Assembly: GCA_007694115.1 (NCBI GenBank) | Contig: RECJ01000138.1 | Coordinates: 1 to 34,783, forward strand | Length of the DNA: 34,783 bases | DNA from: Leptolyngbya sp. DLM2.Bin27 | GTDB lineage: Bacteria > Cyanobacteriota > Cyanobacteriia > Phormidesmidales > Phormidesmidaceae | Reading direction: 5' to 3' | Shown: positions 20,900-27,295 of the stretch, one piece after another | Layout of the letters: the number at the start of each line of letters is the position of its first letter | Numbering within the stretch: position 1 is the first letter of the stretch | The notes under the pieces: model-generated | What the model saw: only the letters and a program-made list of their open reading frames with translations | Databases searched by the model: none | What the model was told of the DNA's origin: nothing | Made by a program: the position numbers and the translations under genes

Positions 20900-21874
20900 G
20901 TGTTTACTACCCTTTCGACCCCCAGTGCGCCCCCCATCTACGGCCTGCCCACCGGCGATTTATTTGAGGCGATCGAAACCCTCAAAACAGAACTCAACGC
21001 CGTCATTCTGGCCCACTACTACCAAGACCCCGACATTCAAGATGTCGCCGACTACATCGGCGATTCCCTGGGGCTATCGCGCCAGGCCGCTGCCACCAGG
21101 GCCGATGTAATTGTGTTTGCGGGGGTGCACTTCATGGCCGAAACCGCCAAAATTCTCAATCCCGACAAGCAGGTGCTGCTGCCCGACCTCAACGCGGGCT
21201 GCTCACTGGCCGACAGCTGCCCGCCCGAGGCCTTTGCAGCGTTTAAGGCCGCTCACCCTGACCACCTGGTGATGTCTTACATCAACTGCACAGCGGCCAT
21301 CAAAGCCATGAGCGACATTATTTGCACCAGCGCTAACGCCGTCAGTCTGGTGCAGCAGCTGCCCGCTGACCAAAAGATTATCTTTGCCCCCGACCAAAAT
21401 CTGGGCCGCTACGTCATGCAGCAAACCGGGCGAGACCTGGTGCTGTGGCAGGGTAGCTGCATCGTCCACGAAACCTTTTCTGAGAAAAAGCTGGTGCAGC
21501 TGCAAATTGCTCACCCCGAGGCCGAGATCATCGCCCACCCTGAATGTGAGGCTGTGGTGCTGCGCCACGCCGACTTTATTGGTTCCACCACCGCTCTGCT
21601 GAGCTACGCCCAGCAGAGCAGTAAACCTGAGTTCATTGTGGTGACAGAGCCCGGCATTATTCACCAGATGCAAAAGCAGGCTCCTGGCAAAATGTTTATC
21701 CCGGCACCGCCTACCGCCGCCTGCGCCTGCAACGAGTGCCCCCACATGCGGCTCAACACCCTAGAAAAACTCTACCTGGCCATGAAAACTCGTCAGCCTG
21801 AAATCACGCTCGACCCCAGCCTCCAGCGTCAGGCCCTCAAACCCATCCAGCGTATGCTAGAAATGACGGCCTAG
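20900..21874 (+). CDS. nadA: Quinolinate synthase NadA
   Basis: [4Fe-4S] enzyme that condenses iminoaspartate with dihydroxyacetone phosphate to quinolinate in NAD biosynthesis, 324 residues. The likely cluster ligands are Cys130 ([11 protein letters not shown]), Cys216 (AHPECEAVV) and Cys280 (CNECPHM). [21 protein letters not shown] and the [16 protein letters not shown] segment are family signatures. The start is GTG at 20900, followed by a variable N-terminus. The gene stands alone; a heptamer array begins 7 bp after its stop codon. Confidence 0.95.
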   Translation: MFTTLSTPSAPPIYGLPTGDLFEAIETLKTELNAVILAHYYQDPDIQDVADYIGDSLGLSRQAAATRADVIVFAGVHFMAETAKILNPDKQVLLPDLNAGCSLADSCPPEAFAAFKAAHPDHLVMSYINCTAAIKAMSDIICTSANAVSLVQQLPADQKIIFAPDQNLGRYVMQQTGRDLVLWQGSCIVHETFSEKKLVQLQIAHPEAEIIAHPECEAVVLRHADFIGSTTALLSYAQQSSKPEFIVVTEPGIIHQMQKQAPGKMFIPAPPTAACACNECPHMRLNTLEKLYLAMKTRQPEITLDPSLQRQALKPIQRMLEMTA

Positions 21875-21880
21875 TACATT

Positions 21881-21908
21881 AAGGCAGAAGTAGGAAGGCA
21901 GAAGACAG
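21881..21908. repeat. Heptameric tandem repeat (STRR), 4 units
   Basis: AAGGCAG, AAGTAGG, AAGGCAG, AAGACAG: the same heptamer as at 15849, in the same orientation, with an AAGTA-type second unit as there. It begins 7 bp after nadA. Confidence 0.8.
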
Positions 21909-21977
21909 AAAGGGAATCCTCTATATTCCAGGGGCTGCGCCTTGCGGGAATCGGGAGGCTATTTCTGCCTTCGACTA

Positions 21978-22466
21978 CTAGTGATCTTCTACAAAGCTTT
22001 TGAGTTCAGCGGCCATGTGCTCAATAATATGGTCGTGGTCAACAGCCGCCCGATCGCTTGCTTGCTCCACCCGCTGGACAACATCGGCGGGTAGATCGAG
22101 TAAGGCCACCAGCTGGCTATAGGCATTGGCCTCTTCCTGGTTAATGAGATCTTCTCCAGGGGTGCGGGCGCTGGAACTGATCACCTGGTGACCCAGCTTG
22201 AGTACTAGCTCTCGCTCGGCGGCGCTAGTGAGTTTGGGCACCAGCTCTTCGAGGGGCAAGTTTTGCATGAGATAGTCACGCAGTTCATCGCGCAGGGCCG
22301 TTTGTTGGCTAGCACTGGTGGCAAACAGACGGCTAAACTGGTCGAGCATGACGCCAACTTCTTCATCGGCTAGATGGCCATCGCTCCAGGCCATGGTAGC
22401 CACGATGCGCAGCAGCGTCATTTGGCTCGGACTAATAGACGGGGGTGGCGGCGGTTGTAGGGGCAT
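21978..22466 (-). CDS. TerB-like (tellurite-resistance fold) protein
   Basis: A 162-residue, mostly helical soluble protein. A Pro-rich start (MPLQPPPPPSIS) is followed by MTLLRIVATMAWSDGHLADEEV (16-37), the segment typical of TerB-like domains, where D-G-x-L-x-x-E-E contributes acidic metal-binding residues. A second acidic helix follows (DLINQEEANAYSQL). In cyanobacteria such proteins are common and their role is unknown; direct involvement in tellurite resistance should not be assumed. GGAGA lies about 6 nt before the ATG. It precedes the end of the Crp-type gene on the same strand by about 120 bp. Confidence 0.72.
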   Translation of the reverse strand: MPLQPPPPPSISPSQMTLLRIVATMAWSDGHLADEEVGVMLDQFSRLFATSASQQTALRDELRDYLMQNLPLEELVPKLTSAAERELVLKLGHQVISSSARTPGEDLINQEEANAYSQLVALLDLPADVVQRVEQASDRAAVDHDHIIEHMAAELKSFVEDH

Positions 22467-22584
22467 GGCGTTCTCCGAAGCAATAGACTAGGTCGAGCTA
22501 GTGTTGATGACAACCTACCACGGGGGCCCCAGCGCACTGAGTAACGTTAGCAATCTCTACAAACTGCGGGGGTGGGGCGATGGT

Positions 22585-23268
22585 CTACAATCGCCCGGCC
22601 AGATGAGCCAGCTGGCGGGTGTTTTTCAGCCGCATTACCCCCCGGGCGCGATCTTCGATCAGCCAGCTTTTTTCAGCCAATTTAGAGATGATCTTTTCGA
22701 CCTCATCGGCGGTGACATCGGCTAGGTCAGCCAGGTCTTGGCGAGGAATGTTAAACAGCTCAACCCCATCTTCTACCGGCTCACCGTAGGCCTCTTGGAT
22801 GGCTGTGAGAATGTTGGCCAGCTTAACGGCTGGGGGTTGATGGCGCAGCTGAAACCGGAGATTGGTCTGGCGCAGCCGCTGCACCATAATTTGTAGCAGC
22901 CGGTGGTGCAACTGGGGGTCTTTAAACAGGGTTTGAATGAACCGCTGAGCCGAAATGCTCACTAGCTTTACGGCGGTCATGGCCACCACATCGGTGGATC
23001 GGGGCGACTCATCTAAAATCGCCATCTCGCCAAAAAAATCGCCCTTGCCCAGCACCGCTAGGGTGATGGAGTTGTCTTCTGAGTGGCGGCGCACCTTGAC
23101 CCAGCCTGACTCGATAAAGTAGACCGCATTGCCCCAGGCATCTTCCATCACCACAGCTCGGTCGGCGGGGTAGTCGTGGTGGGTGGCAACGGATGATAAC
23201 CACTCCACCGTTTCAGGGCTGGCCGCGTGAAATAGAGGGTACAGTTCGCTTAGCGTATCGGCTTGCAT
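22585..23268 (-). CDS. Crp/Fnr-family transcription factor
   Basis: 227 residues from the ATG at 23268. The N-terminal cyclic-nucleotide-binding fold (about 10-125) has the phosphate-binding cassette GDFFGEMAILDESPRST, with Glu81, Arg90 and Ser91 in the positions that contact cAMP in CRP, so ligand binding is plausible. The dimer helix is at about 117-145 and the C-terminal winged helix at about 150-215 (NIPRQDLADLADVTADEVEKI as recognition region). There are no Fnr-type cysteines, so oxygen sensing is unlikely. The frame extends to 23313, giving 15 more residues of low conservation. Confidence 0.87.
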   Translation of the reverse strand: MQADTLSELYPLFHAASPETVEWLSSVATHHDYPADRAVVMEDAWGNAVYFIESGWVKVRRHSEDNSITLAVLGKGDFFGEMAILDESPRSTDVVAMTAVKLVSISAQRFIQTLFKDPQLHHRLLQIMVQRLRQTNLRFQLRHQPPAVKLANILTAIQEAYGEPVEDGVELFNIPRQDLADLADVTADEVEKIISKLAEKSWLIEDRARGVMRLKNTRQLAHLAGRL

Positions 23269-23372
23269 ATCGGGCACAGTTAGGGAGGTGAGGCTCAAGG
23301 CTAGGTGGATCAAAGCAATGGGTTGACGTCTTTTATGGTACCCAGAAACCTTGGGTAGACCGAAGTAGGGCG

Positions 23373-24251
23373 CTACCTCACCAGCCCAACGGCGGCGGCA
23401 ATTTCGCCCAGGGGCGATCGCAGCGCCTCCACGTAGCTGGGCCAGCCCACCACAATTGGCTGCCGGTGAGTGAGCGTTTGGGGGTCAACATCGGGTTCGG
23501 TAAAACGAATCGGCCGCCCCGCCAGATCGCAGCACACCAGCCCCGCTGCCCGTGCCAGCGCCAGCGGGCCAGTGGTATCCCACAGCTTGACGCGTCGGTT
23601 GAGATAGATGTAAATGCCGGCCTGGCCGGTGATCACCGCCAGCACTTTGAGCCCAAAGCTGCCCAGGGAGAGAAATTGGGCCTGGGGAAACCGCCGTGCG
23701 ATCGCAGCTCCAAACCGCCGCTCATCCTTATCGCCAATCACCATCCCCCAGCCCTGGGTGGGGTCAAAGGGCGGTTCCTTGGGTTTCAGGGGGCTAGGGG
23801 CACCTGCCCCAGTTTGCTCAAACAGCCCCCAGTCAGGCCCACCCCAGACCAAATGCCGCCCCACCGGCGCGTAGACCCACCCCGCCGCTGGAATCCCCTG
23901 AATCACTTGCCCCACCATCACCGAATAGTGGTCTCGACCCTGAATAAAGTCGTCAGTGCCATCGATCGGGTCAACAAACCACAGCGTGCGGTGCCCCCCT
24001 GGCCGATCGCCCCGGCGAAACTGCTCGATGGTCGCCCGATTTTCCTCAGTGATAATACCGTCCGCCGGAAAGATAGTCTGCATTCCCGCCAGCAGCTTTT
24101 GATCTAGGAGTCGATCAACGGTGGTGACATAGTCGTCTACCCCCTTTTCAAATACCTGAAATGGCTGCTGCGACTGCTGACTGGCATAGTCACCACAGGC
24201 GACCAGCAGCTGATGCAGGGCAGATAGGTCAGAGGGACAAATGGGAGGCAT
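23373..24251 (-). CDS. Inositol monophosphatase / CysQ-family phosphatase
   Basis: Mg2+-dependent, lithium-sensitive-type phosphatase of 292 residues from the ATG at 24251; a TTG at 24266 is an alternative. Metal ligands are visible: Glu in the IITEEN segment, Asp-Pro-Ile-Asp-Gly-Thr-Asp in WFVDPIDGTDDFIQG, and Asp in KLWDTTGPLALARAAG. The substrate could be 3'-phosphoadenosine 5'-phosphate (CysQ), inositol phosphate or fructose-1,6-bisphosphate; the sequence alone does not decide. A Pro-rich insertion (around 145-165) is longer than in the minimal family. Confidence 0.82.
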   Translation of the reverse strand: MPPICPSDLSALHQLLVACGDYASQQSQQPFQVFEKGVDDYVTTVDRLLDQKLLAGMQTIFPADGIITEENRATIEQFRRGDRPGGHRTLWFVDPIDGTDDFIQGRDHYSVMVGQVIQGIPAAGWVYAPVGRHLVWGGPDWGLFEQTGAGAPSPLKPKEPPFDPTQGWGMVIGDKDERRFGAAIARRFPQAQFLSLGSFGLKVLAVITGQAGIYIYLNRRVKLWDTTGPLALARAAGLVCCDLAGRPIRFTEPDVDPQTLTHRQPIVVGWPSYVEALRSPLGEIAAAVGLVR

Positions 24252-24381
24252 ACCAGGCAAAACCAAAGAACCCGAGCGCAGCGGGATAGTTTTAAATCAA
24301 GGCGATCTTCGCACAGCAAAAATCCTTACCTCTTCGTCAGTGTAGTCTGGCCCGGTGGCATAGCACTACTGCAAATGGGCA

Positions 24382-24418
24382 CAAAAAATGGGCTGGTCAG
24401 CACAAGCTGACCAGCCCA
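24382..24418 (-). terminator. Rho-independent terminator of the ycf46-ycf35 cluster
   Basis: On the minus strand TGGGCTGGTCAGC, loop TTGT, GCTGACCAGCCCA, directly followed by TTTTTTG. This is a perfect 13-bp stem with a T-run, starting 21 nt after the ycf35 stop. It is the clearest terminator in the window. Confidence 0.95.
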
Positions 24419-24439
24419 AATAGGGAACGCGTTACGAGC

Positions 24440-24790
24440 TTACTGAAGCACCAGCTTAACGTTGGCGTTTTGTAGGCCAGGACGCTTGACTTCAGCCAGG
24501 GTCTTGTTGACCGCGTACTTTTGGTTGATGGAGTTGATCAGCTCAGTCTGGTTGTGCTTTTTAGCCACGCCCCAGAGGTCAGCGATCAGATCAAACGAAC
24601 CATCGGCATTGCGAGACCAGCCCAGATCGTATTCACCATCGAGAACGGCGACAAGATCGGCGCGAACACGCTGACCGTTGTAACCGCGAACATCAGCTTC
24701 GGTCTTGGTAGCAATTCCCAAGTCAGCCAGAGACTGCTTGAGAATCTCAGCATCGGTCACTTTGGTGCGAAGGGTGCTGAAGTGAGACAT
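24440..24790 (-). CDS. ycf35: Ycf35 (DUF1257) protein
   Basis: A 116-residue protein conserved in cyanobacteria and some plastid genomes, function unknown. It begins MSHFSTLRTKVTDAEILKQSL, with YDLGWSRNADGSFDLIADLWG in the middle, both typical of DUF1257. The frame is open back to 24844, but an excellent ribosome site AGGAGG lies 9 nt before the ATG at 24790. It follows ycf46 by 137 bp on the same strand. Many homologues sit beside a small DUF2997 protein; none is present here before the terminator. Confidence 0.9.
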   Translation of the reverse strand: MSHFSTLRTKVTDAEILKQSLADLGIATKTEADVRGYNGQRVRADLVAVLDGEYDLGWSRNADGSFDLIADLWGVAKKHNQTELINSINQKYAVNKTLAEVKRPGLQNANVKLVLQ

Positions 24791-24812
24791 AGTGTTTCCT
24801 CCTGTAGGGAAA

Positions 24813-24844
24813 TTGAGAGAGACAACGAGGTTTGAGAGAGACAA
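24813..24844. repeat. 13-bp direct repeat in the ycf35 leader
   Basis: TTGAGAGAGACAA occurs exactly at 24813-24825 and 24832-24844, 19 bp apart (about two helical turns), 23-54 bp upstream of the ycf35 ATG. Two same-face copies suggest a regulator or RNA-binding site. Confidence 0.6.
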
Positions 24845-24879
24845 AACCAGTTAGCCATACGACTATCTGGATACCAACT

Positions 24880-24926
24880 GCTAGCAAACGCTAGCCCTTC
24901 CCCCGGATACCGCCGGGAGGAAAGCC
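24880..24926 (-). terminator. Hairpins after ycf46
   Basis: GCTAGC-aaac-GCTAGC (24880-24895) and, right behind the ycf46 stop, a GC-rich imperfect stem spanning about 24896-24926 (CTTTCCTCC against GGGGGAAGG on the minus strand). No T-run, so ycf46 and ycf35 may still be partly co-transcribed. Confidence 0.4.
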
Positions 24927-24927
24927 T

Positions 24928-26463
24928 TTAGAACTCCATCCGCTGATATTCAGCGACGGAGGCTGCCGCCGGACGAGCCCGCTGGCGGGCCCAGTCACGC
25001 AAAGCTGTAACCTGCTCACTCATGGTCTTCGACAGCGGCAGCGTAGCGCGAATGGCCGCGATAATGTCGAGCTGAGTAAACTCACGTCCTTGGGCAAATG
25101 CTTCATACATGGCAGAAATGAGGCCCTGCTCAATTTCCGCTCCAGAAAACCCATCGCAGACCTTGGTCAACTGGTCTAGGTCAAAGCGCTCAATGTCGCG
25201 ACGGCGCTTTTGCAGATGGATTTGAAAAATATCCTTACGCTCTTCGGCGTTAGGCAAGTCAACAAAGAAAATTTCGTCAAATCGCCCCTTGCGCAAAAAT
25301 TCGCTGGGCAGCTTTTCCACCCGGTTGGCGGTGGCCATCACAAACACTGGCGAGGTCTTCTCCTGCATCCAGGTGAGAAAGCTGCCGAAGATGCGGCTAG
25401 AGGTGCCCCCATCCGAGTCGGATGAACCAACGCCACCAGCAAAGGCCTTGTCGATCTCATCGATAAAGAGGATGGCCGGAGAGATAGACTCGGCGGTGCG
25501 CAGCGCATTGCGCAGGTTGGCCTCCGAACGACCCACGGTAGAGCCGTCGTACACTCGCCCCAGGTCGAGACGCAGCAGCGGCAGGCCCCACAGCCGAGAA
25601 GTGGTTTTGGCAATCAACGACTTGCCGCAGCCCGGCACGCCTAAAATCAACATGCCCTTGGGCTGGGGTAAGCCATACTCCCGCGCCCGCTCAGTGAAAG
25701 CGTCAGATCGCTGCTGGAGCCAGCGCTTGAGCTCCTCTAGGCCACCCACGGAGTTGATGGTTTCATCGACATCCATAAACTCAAGGATGCCGTTGCGGCG
25801 AATCAGCTGTTTTTTCTCAGAGAGAACAATATCAACTTCTTCAGCGGTGAGGCGCTTAGCCATTACCCGCGCCTTGCGGTAGACCTTTTCGGCCTCGTCA
25901 CGGGTTAAACCTAGGGCGGCCTTCAGCAGCTTCTCGCGCTCTTCGGTTGAAATGTTGCTGCCGCGAGCCCGATTCATTTCGGTGGAGAGCACTTCATCTA
26001 GCTCTGCCATGTCGGGCAGCGGAAAGTCGAGCAGCACCACCTCTTTCTCAAGCTCAATGGGAATCTCTTGAACCGGCGACATTAGCACGATAGTCTTGCG
26101 GGTGCCCTTGAGGGCCACAATGGCATCACGCAGGCAGCGGGTGACCGCCGGAGAATCTTTGAAGGGGTGCAGGTCTTTGAAGATAAAGATGCCCGGCTCC
26201 CGTTGGCGAATTACCCACTCCACGGCGGCCTCAGGCGATACCGTATTGTTGTGTTGAGTGCCGGTGGTGCCTGGGTTGCCAAACTCCACCATGCCTCGGG
26301 TCATAGTCCAGGTGAAGACCCGCATGGGCACCTTGACATCTTGATCTTTAGAAACGTGACGAGCCACCAGGGCGATGGTTTGCTCTGCCCGCTCCTCCTC
26401 AAAGGTGACCAGATAGATCAGAGGATATTGGGCTTGTACCAGTACATTTAAATCCTCTCGCAT
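24928..26463 (-). CDS. ycf46: Ycf46, AAA+ ATPase
   Basis: A 511-residue AAA+ protein conserved in cyanobacteria and red-lineage plastids. The N-terminal half (1-230) is family specific (MREDLNVLVQAQYPLIYLVT). The AAA module carries Walker A GVPGCGKS (275-282), Walker B ILFIDEID (331-338), sensor-1 MATAN (376-380) and the arginine-finger segment RKGRFDE (391-397). In Synechocystis the homologous gene lies in a stress-responsive operon and is linked to inorganic-carbon and photosynthesis regulation, but the biochemical target is not known. The ATG at 26463 is chosen over the TTG at 26469. It follows the ribbon-helix-helix gene by 79 bp on the same strand and is probably in the same operon. Confidence 0.93.
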   Translation of the reverse strand: MREDLNVLVQAQYPLIYLVTFEEERAEQTIALVARHVSKDQDVKVPMRVFTWTMTRGMVEFGNPGTTGTQHNNTVSPEAAVEWVIRQREPGIFIFKDLHPFKDSPAVTRCLRDAIVALKGTRKTIVLMSPVQEIPIELEKEVVLLDFPLPDMAELDEVLSTEMNRARGSNISTEEREKLLKAALGLTRDEAEKVYRKARVMAKRLTAEEVDIVLSEKKQLIRRNGILEFMDVDETINSVGGLEELKRWLQQRSDAFTERAREYGLPQPKGMLILGVPGCGKSLIAKTTSRLWGLPLLRLDLGRVYDGSTVGRSEANLRNALRTAESISPAILFIDEIDKAFAGGVGSSDSDGGTSSRIFGSFLTWMQEKTSPVFVMATANRVEKLPSEFLRKGRFDEIFFVDLPNAEERKDIFQIHLQKRRRDIERFDLDQLTKVCDGFSGAEIEQGLISAMYEAFAQGREFTQLDIIAAIRATLPLSKTMSEQVTALRDWARQRARPAAASVAEYQRMEF

Positions 26464-26542
26464 GGTCAAATCCCTTCTCAGGTTTACGGGGCATCGAAAC
26501 TGATATCTAAGCTAACTACAGGTGGGTTGGCTAAATCTGTAC

Positions 26543-26902
26543 CTAGCAAACAACCAGCTCTTCCTCTTCTCGGGAGCCAGAACCAGTAGCCACTTCAGGC
26601 ACGATGGCATCATCTAGGCTGTCTTTCTGAGTAGCGCCGACTAGCTGGGCAACCTCTACCAGTTCGCCCTCTCGTAACACCACTGAAGAAGCGCAACTAG
26701 GGCAGCTGTGGACTCGATGGGACTGGCCAAAGGAGGACTCTAAACTCTCAGCAACGACATCGCTGTGGGCCAGATAAAAATCGAGGGCACGCTTAGCAAT
26801 GGAAGACATCGCCTCACCCTCAACGGCAGAGCGAATTTTCAATTGACGGTGCAGGTCAGGCGGCAAATACAATGTGACCTTAGTAGCTTTCTGCTCTTCC
26901 AT
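26543..26902 (-). CDS. Ribbon-helix-helix protein with His/Cys cluster
   Basis: 119 residues. Residues 1-45 (TKVTLYLPPDLHRQLKIRSA, then a second helix SSIAKRALDFYL) form a CopG/MetJ-type ribbon-helix-helix DNA-binding fold. A His2-Cys2 cluster follows: His62, His65, Cys67 and Cys70 in SHRVHSCPSC, which could bind a metal or act as a redox switch. The tail is acidic (REEEELVVC) and ends in Cys119. No toxin gene is next to it, so it is not an obvious antitoxin. It is the first gene of the RHH-ycf46-ycf35 cluster, preceded by a promoter and an HLR1-like site. Confidence 0.75.
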   Translation of the reverse strand: MEEQKATKVTLYLPPDLHRQLKIRSAVEGEAMSSIAKRALDFYLAHSDVVAESLESSFGQSHRVHSCPSCASSVVLREGELVEVAQLVGATQKDSLDDAIVPEVATGSGSREEEELVVC

Positions 26903-26997
26903 AGCGCACTTCTAAATAGGGGTAACCCGGGTATGTAGATAACCTAAACGAGTTCTCTGGGGCCGTCAAGCCAGCATGCTGCCATAACGTCATTCTT

Positions 26998-27015
26998 GTA
27001 ACATTGCTTTACATG
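26998..27015 (+). promoter_or_regulatory. HLR1-like site (possible RpaB binding)
   Basis: GTAACATT-GC-TTTACATG matches the high-light regulatory direct repeat, (G/T)TTACA(A/T)(A/T) twice with a 2-nt spacer, at 14 of 16 positions. It lies about 70 bp upstream of the predicted start of the RHH-ycf46-ycf35 transcript. Confidence 0.45.
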
Positions 27016-27130
27016 GAGCAATCTTCCGTTAAGTAGTTTGGGTGGCCACGGGGCGGTTCTAGAAGACTGTGGAAACGCTGGCCTACCAAGCGATTTGCCT
27101 GATGCCTTGAGATCATTCCCAACGGGCGCT

Positions 27131-27183
27131 AATCGGGGCGGGCAGGGCGCTATCGGGCCGCCTACGCCAGCCCCGCCCCGATT
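27131..27183. repeat. 12-bp GC-rich inverted repeat upstream of recQ
   Basis: AATCGGGGCGGG (27131-27142) pairs perfectly with CCCGCCCCGATT (27172-27183) around 29 nt, with a further short GGCG/CGCC pairing inside. It is about 115 bp before recQ, with no T-run. It may be a 5' leader structure or a dispersed palindrome. Confidence 0.6.
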
Positions 27184-27295
27184 TAGCTATCTTTCAGGTT
27201 CAGCCGTCTTAACTAATTTTGGCCTCATCCGGGGCAACAATTTTCCCTGAAAGAGTACACTTGAACGCACGAAGATCATTTTCTGAGCGTTGACT

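Larger units (their letters stand above)
26903..27295. promoter_or_regulatory. Divergent region between the RHH gene and recQ
   Basis: About 390 bp. It contains a minus-strand promoter candidate TTGACG (26964-26969)-N17-TAGGTT (26941-26946) for the RHH-ycf46 cluster, an HLR1-like site (26998-27015) and a GC-rich inverted repeat (27131-27183). The short frame at 27038-27250 has no start signal or protein character and is not called. No clear recQ promoter is seen. Confidence 0.5.

Noticed and set aside
21978..22466. Tellurite-resistance operon
   Set aside because: A lone TerB-like gene without terZ/A/C/D/E neighbours does not support this function.
24267..24439. Possible DUF2997 gene after ycf35
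   Set aside because: Only 173 bp including a complete rho-independent terminator 21 nt after ycf35; no suitable frame.
26543..26902. Antitoxin of a toxin-antitoxin pair
   Set aside because: The ribbon-helix-helix fold is antitoxin-like, but the neighbours are ycf46 and recQ, and no toxin-sized gene is adjacent.
27038..27250. 70-codon open frame upstream of recQ
   Set aside because: Low-complexity Gly/Pro/Ala composition, spans the GC-rich inverted repeat, no good start signal.
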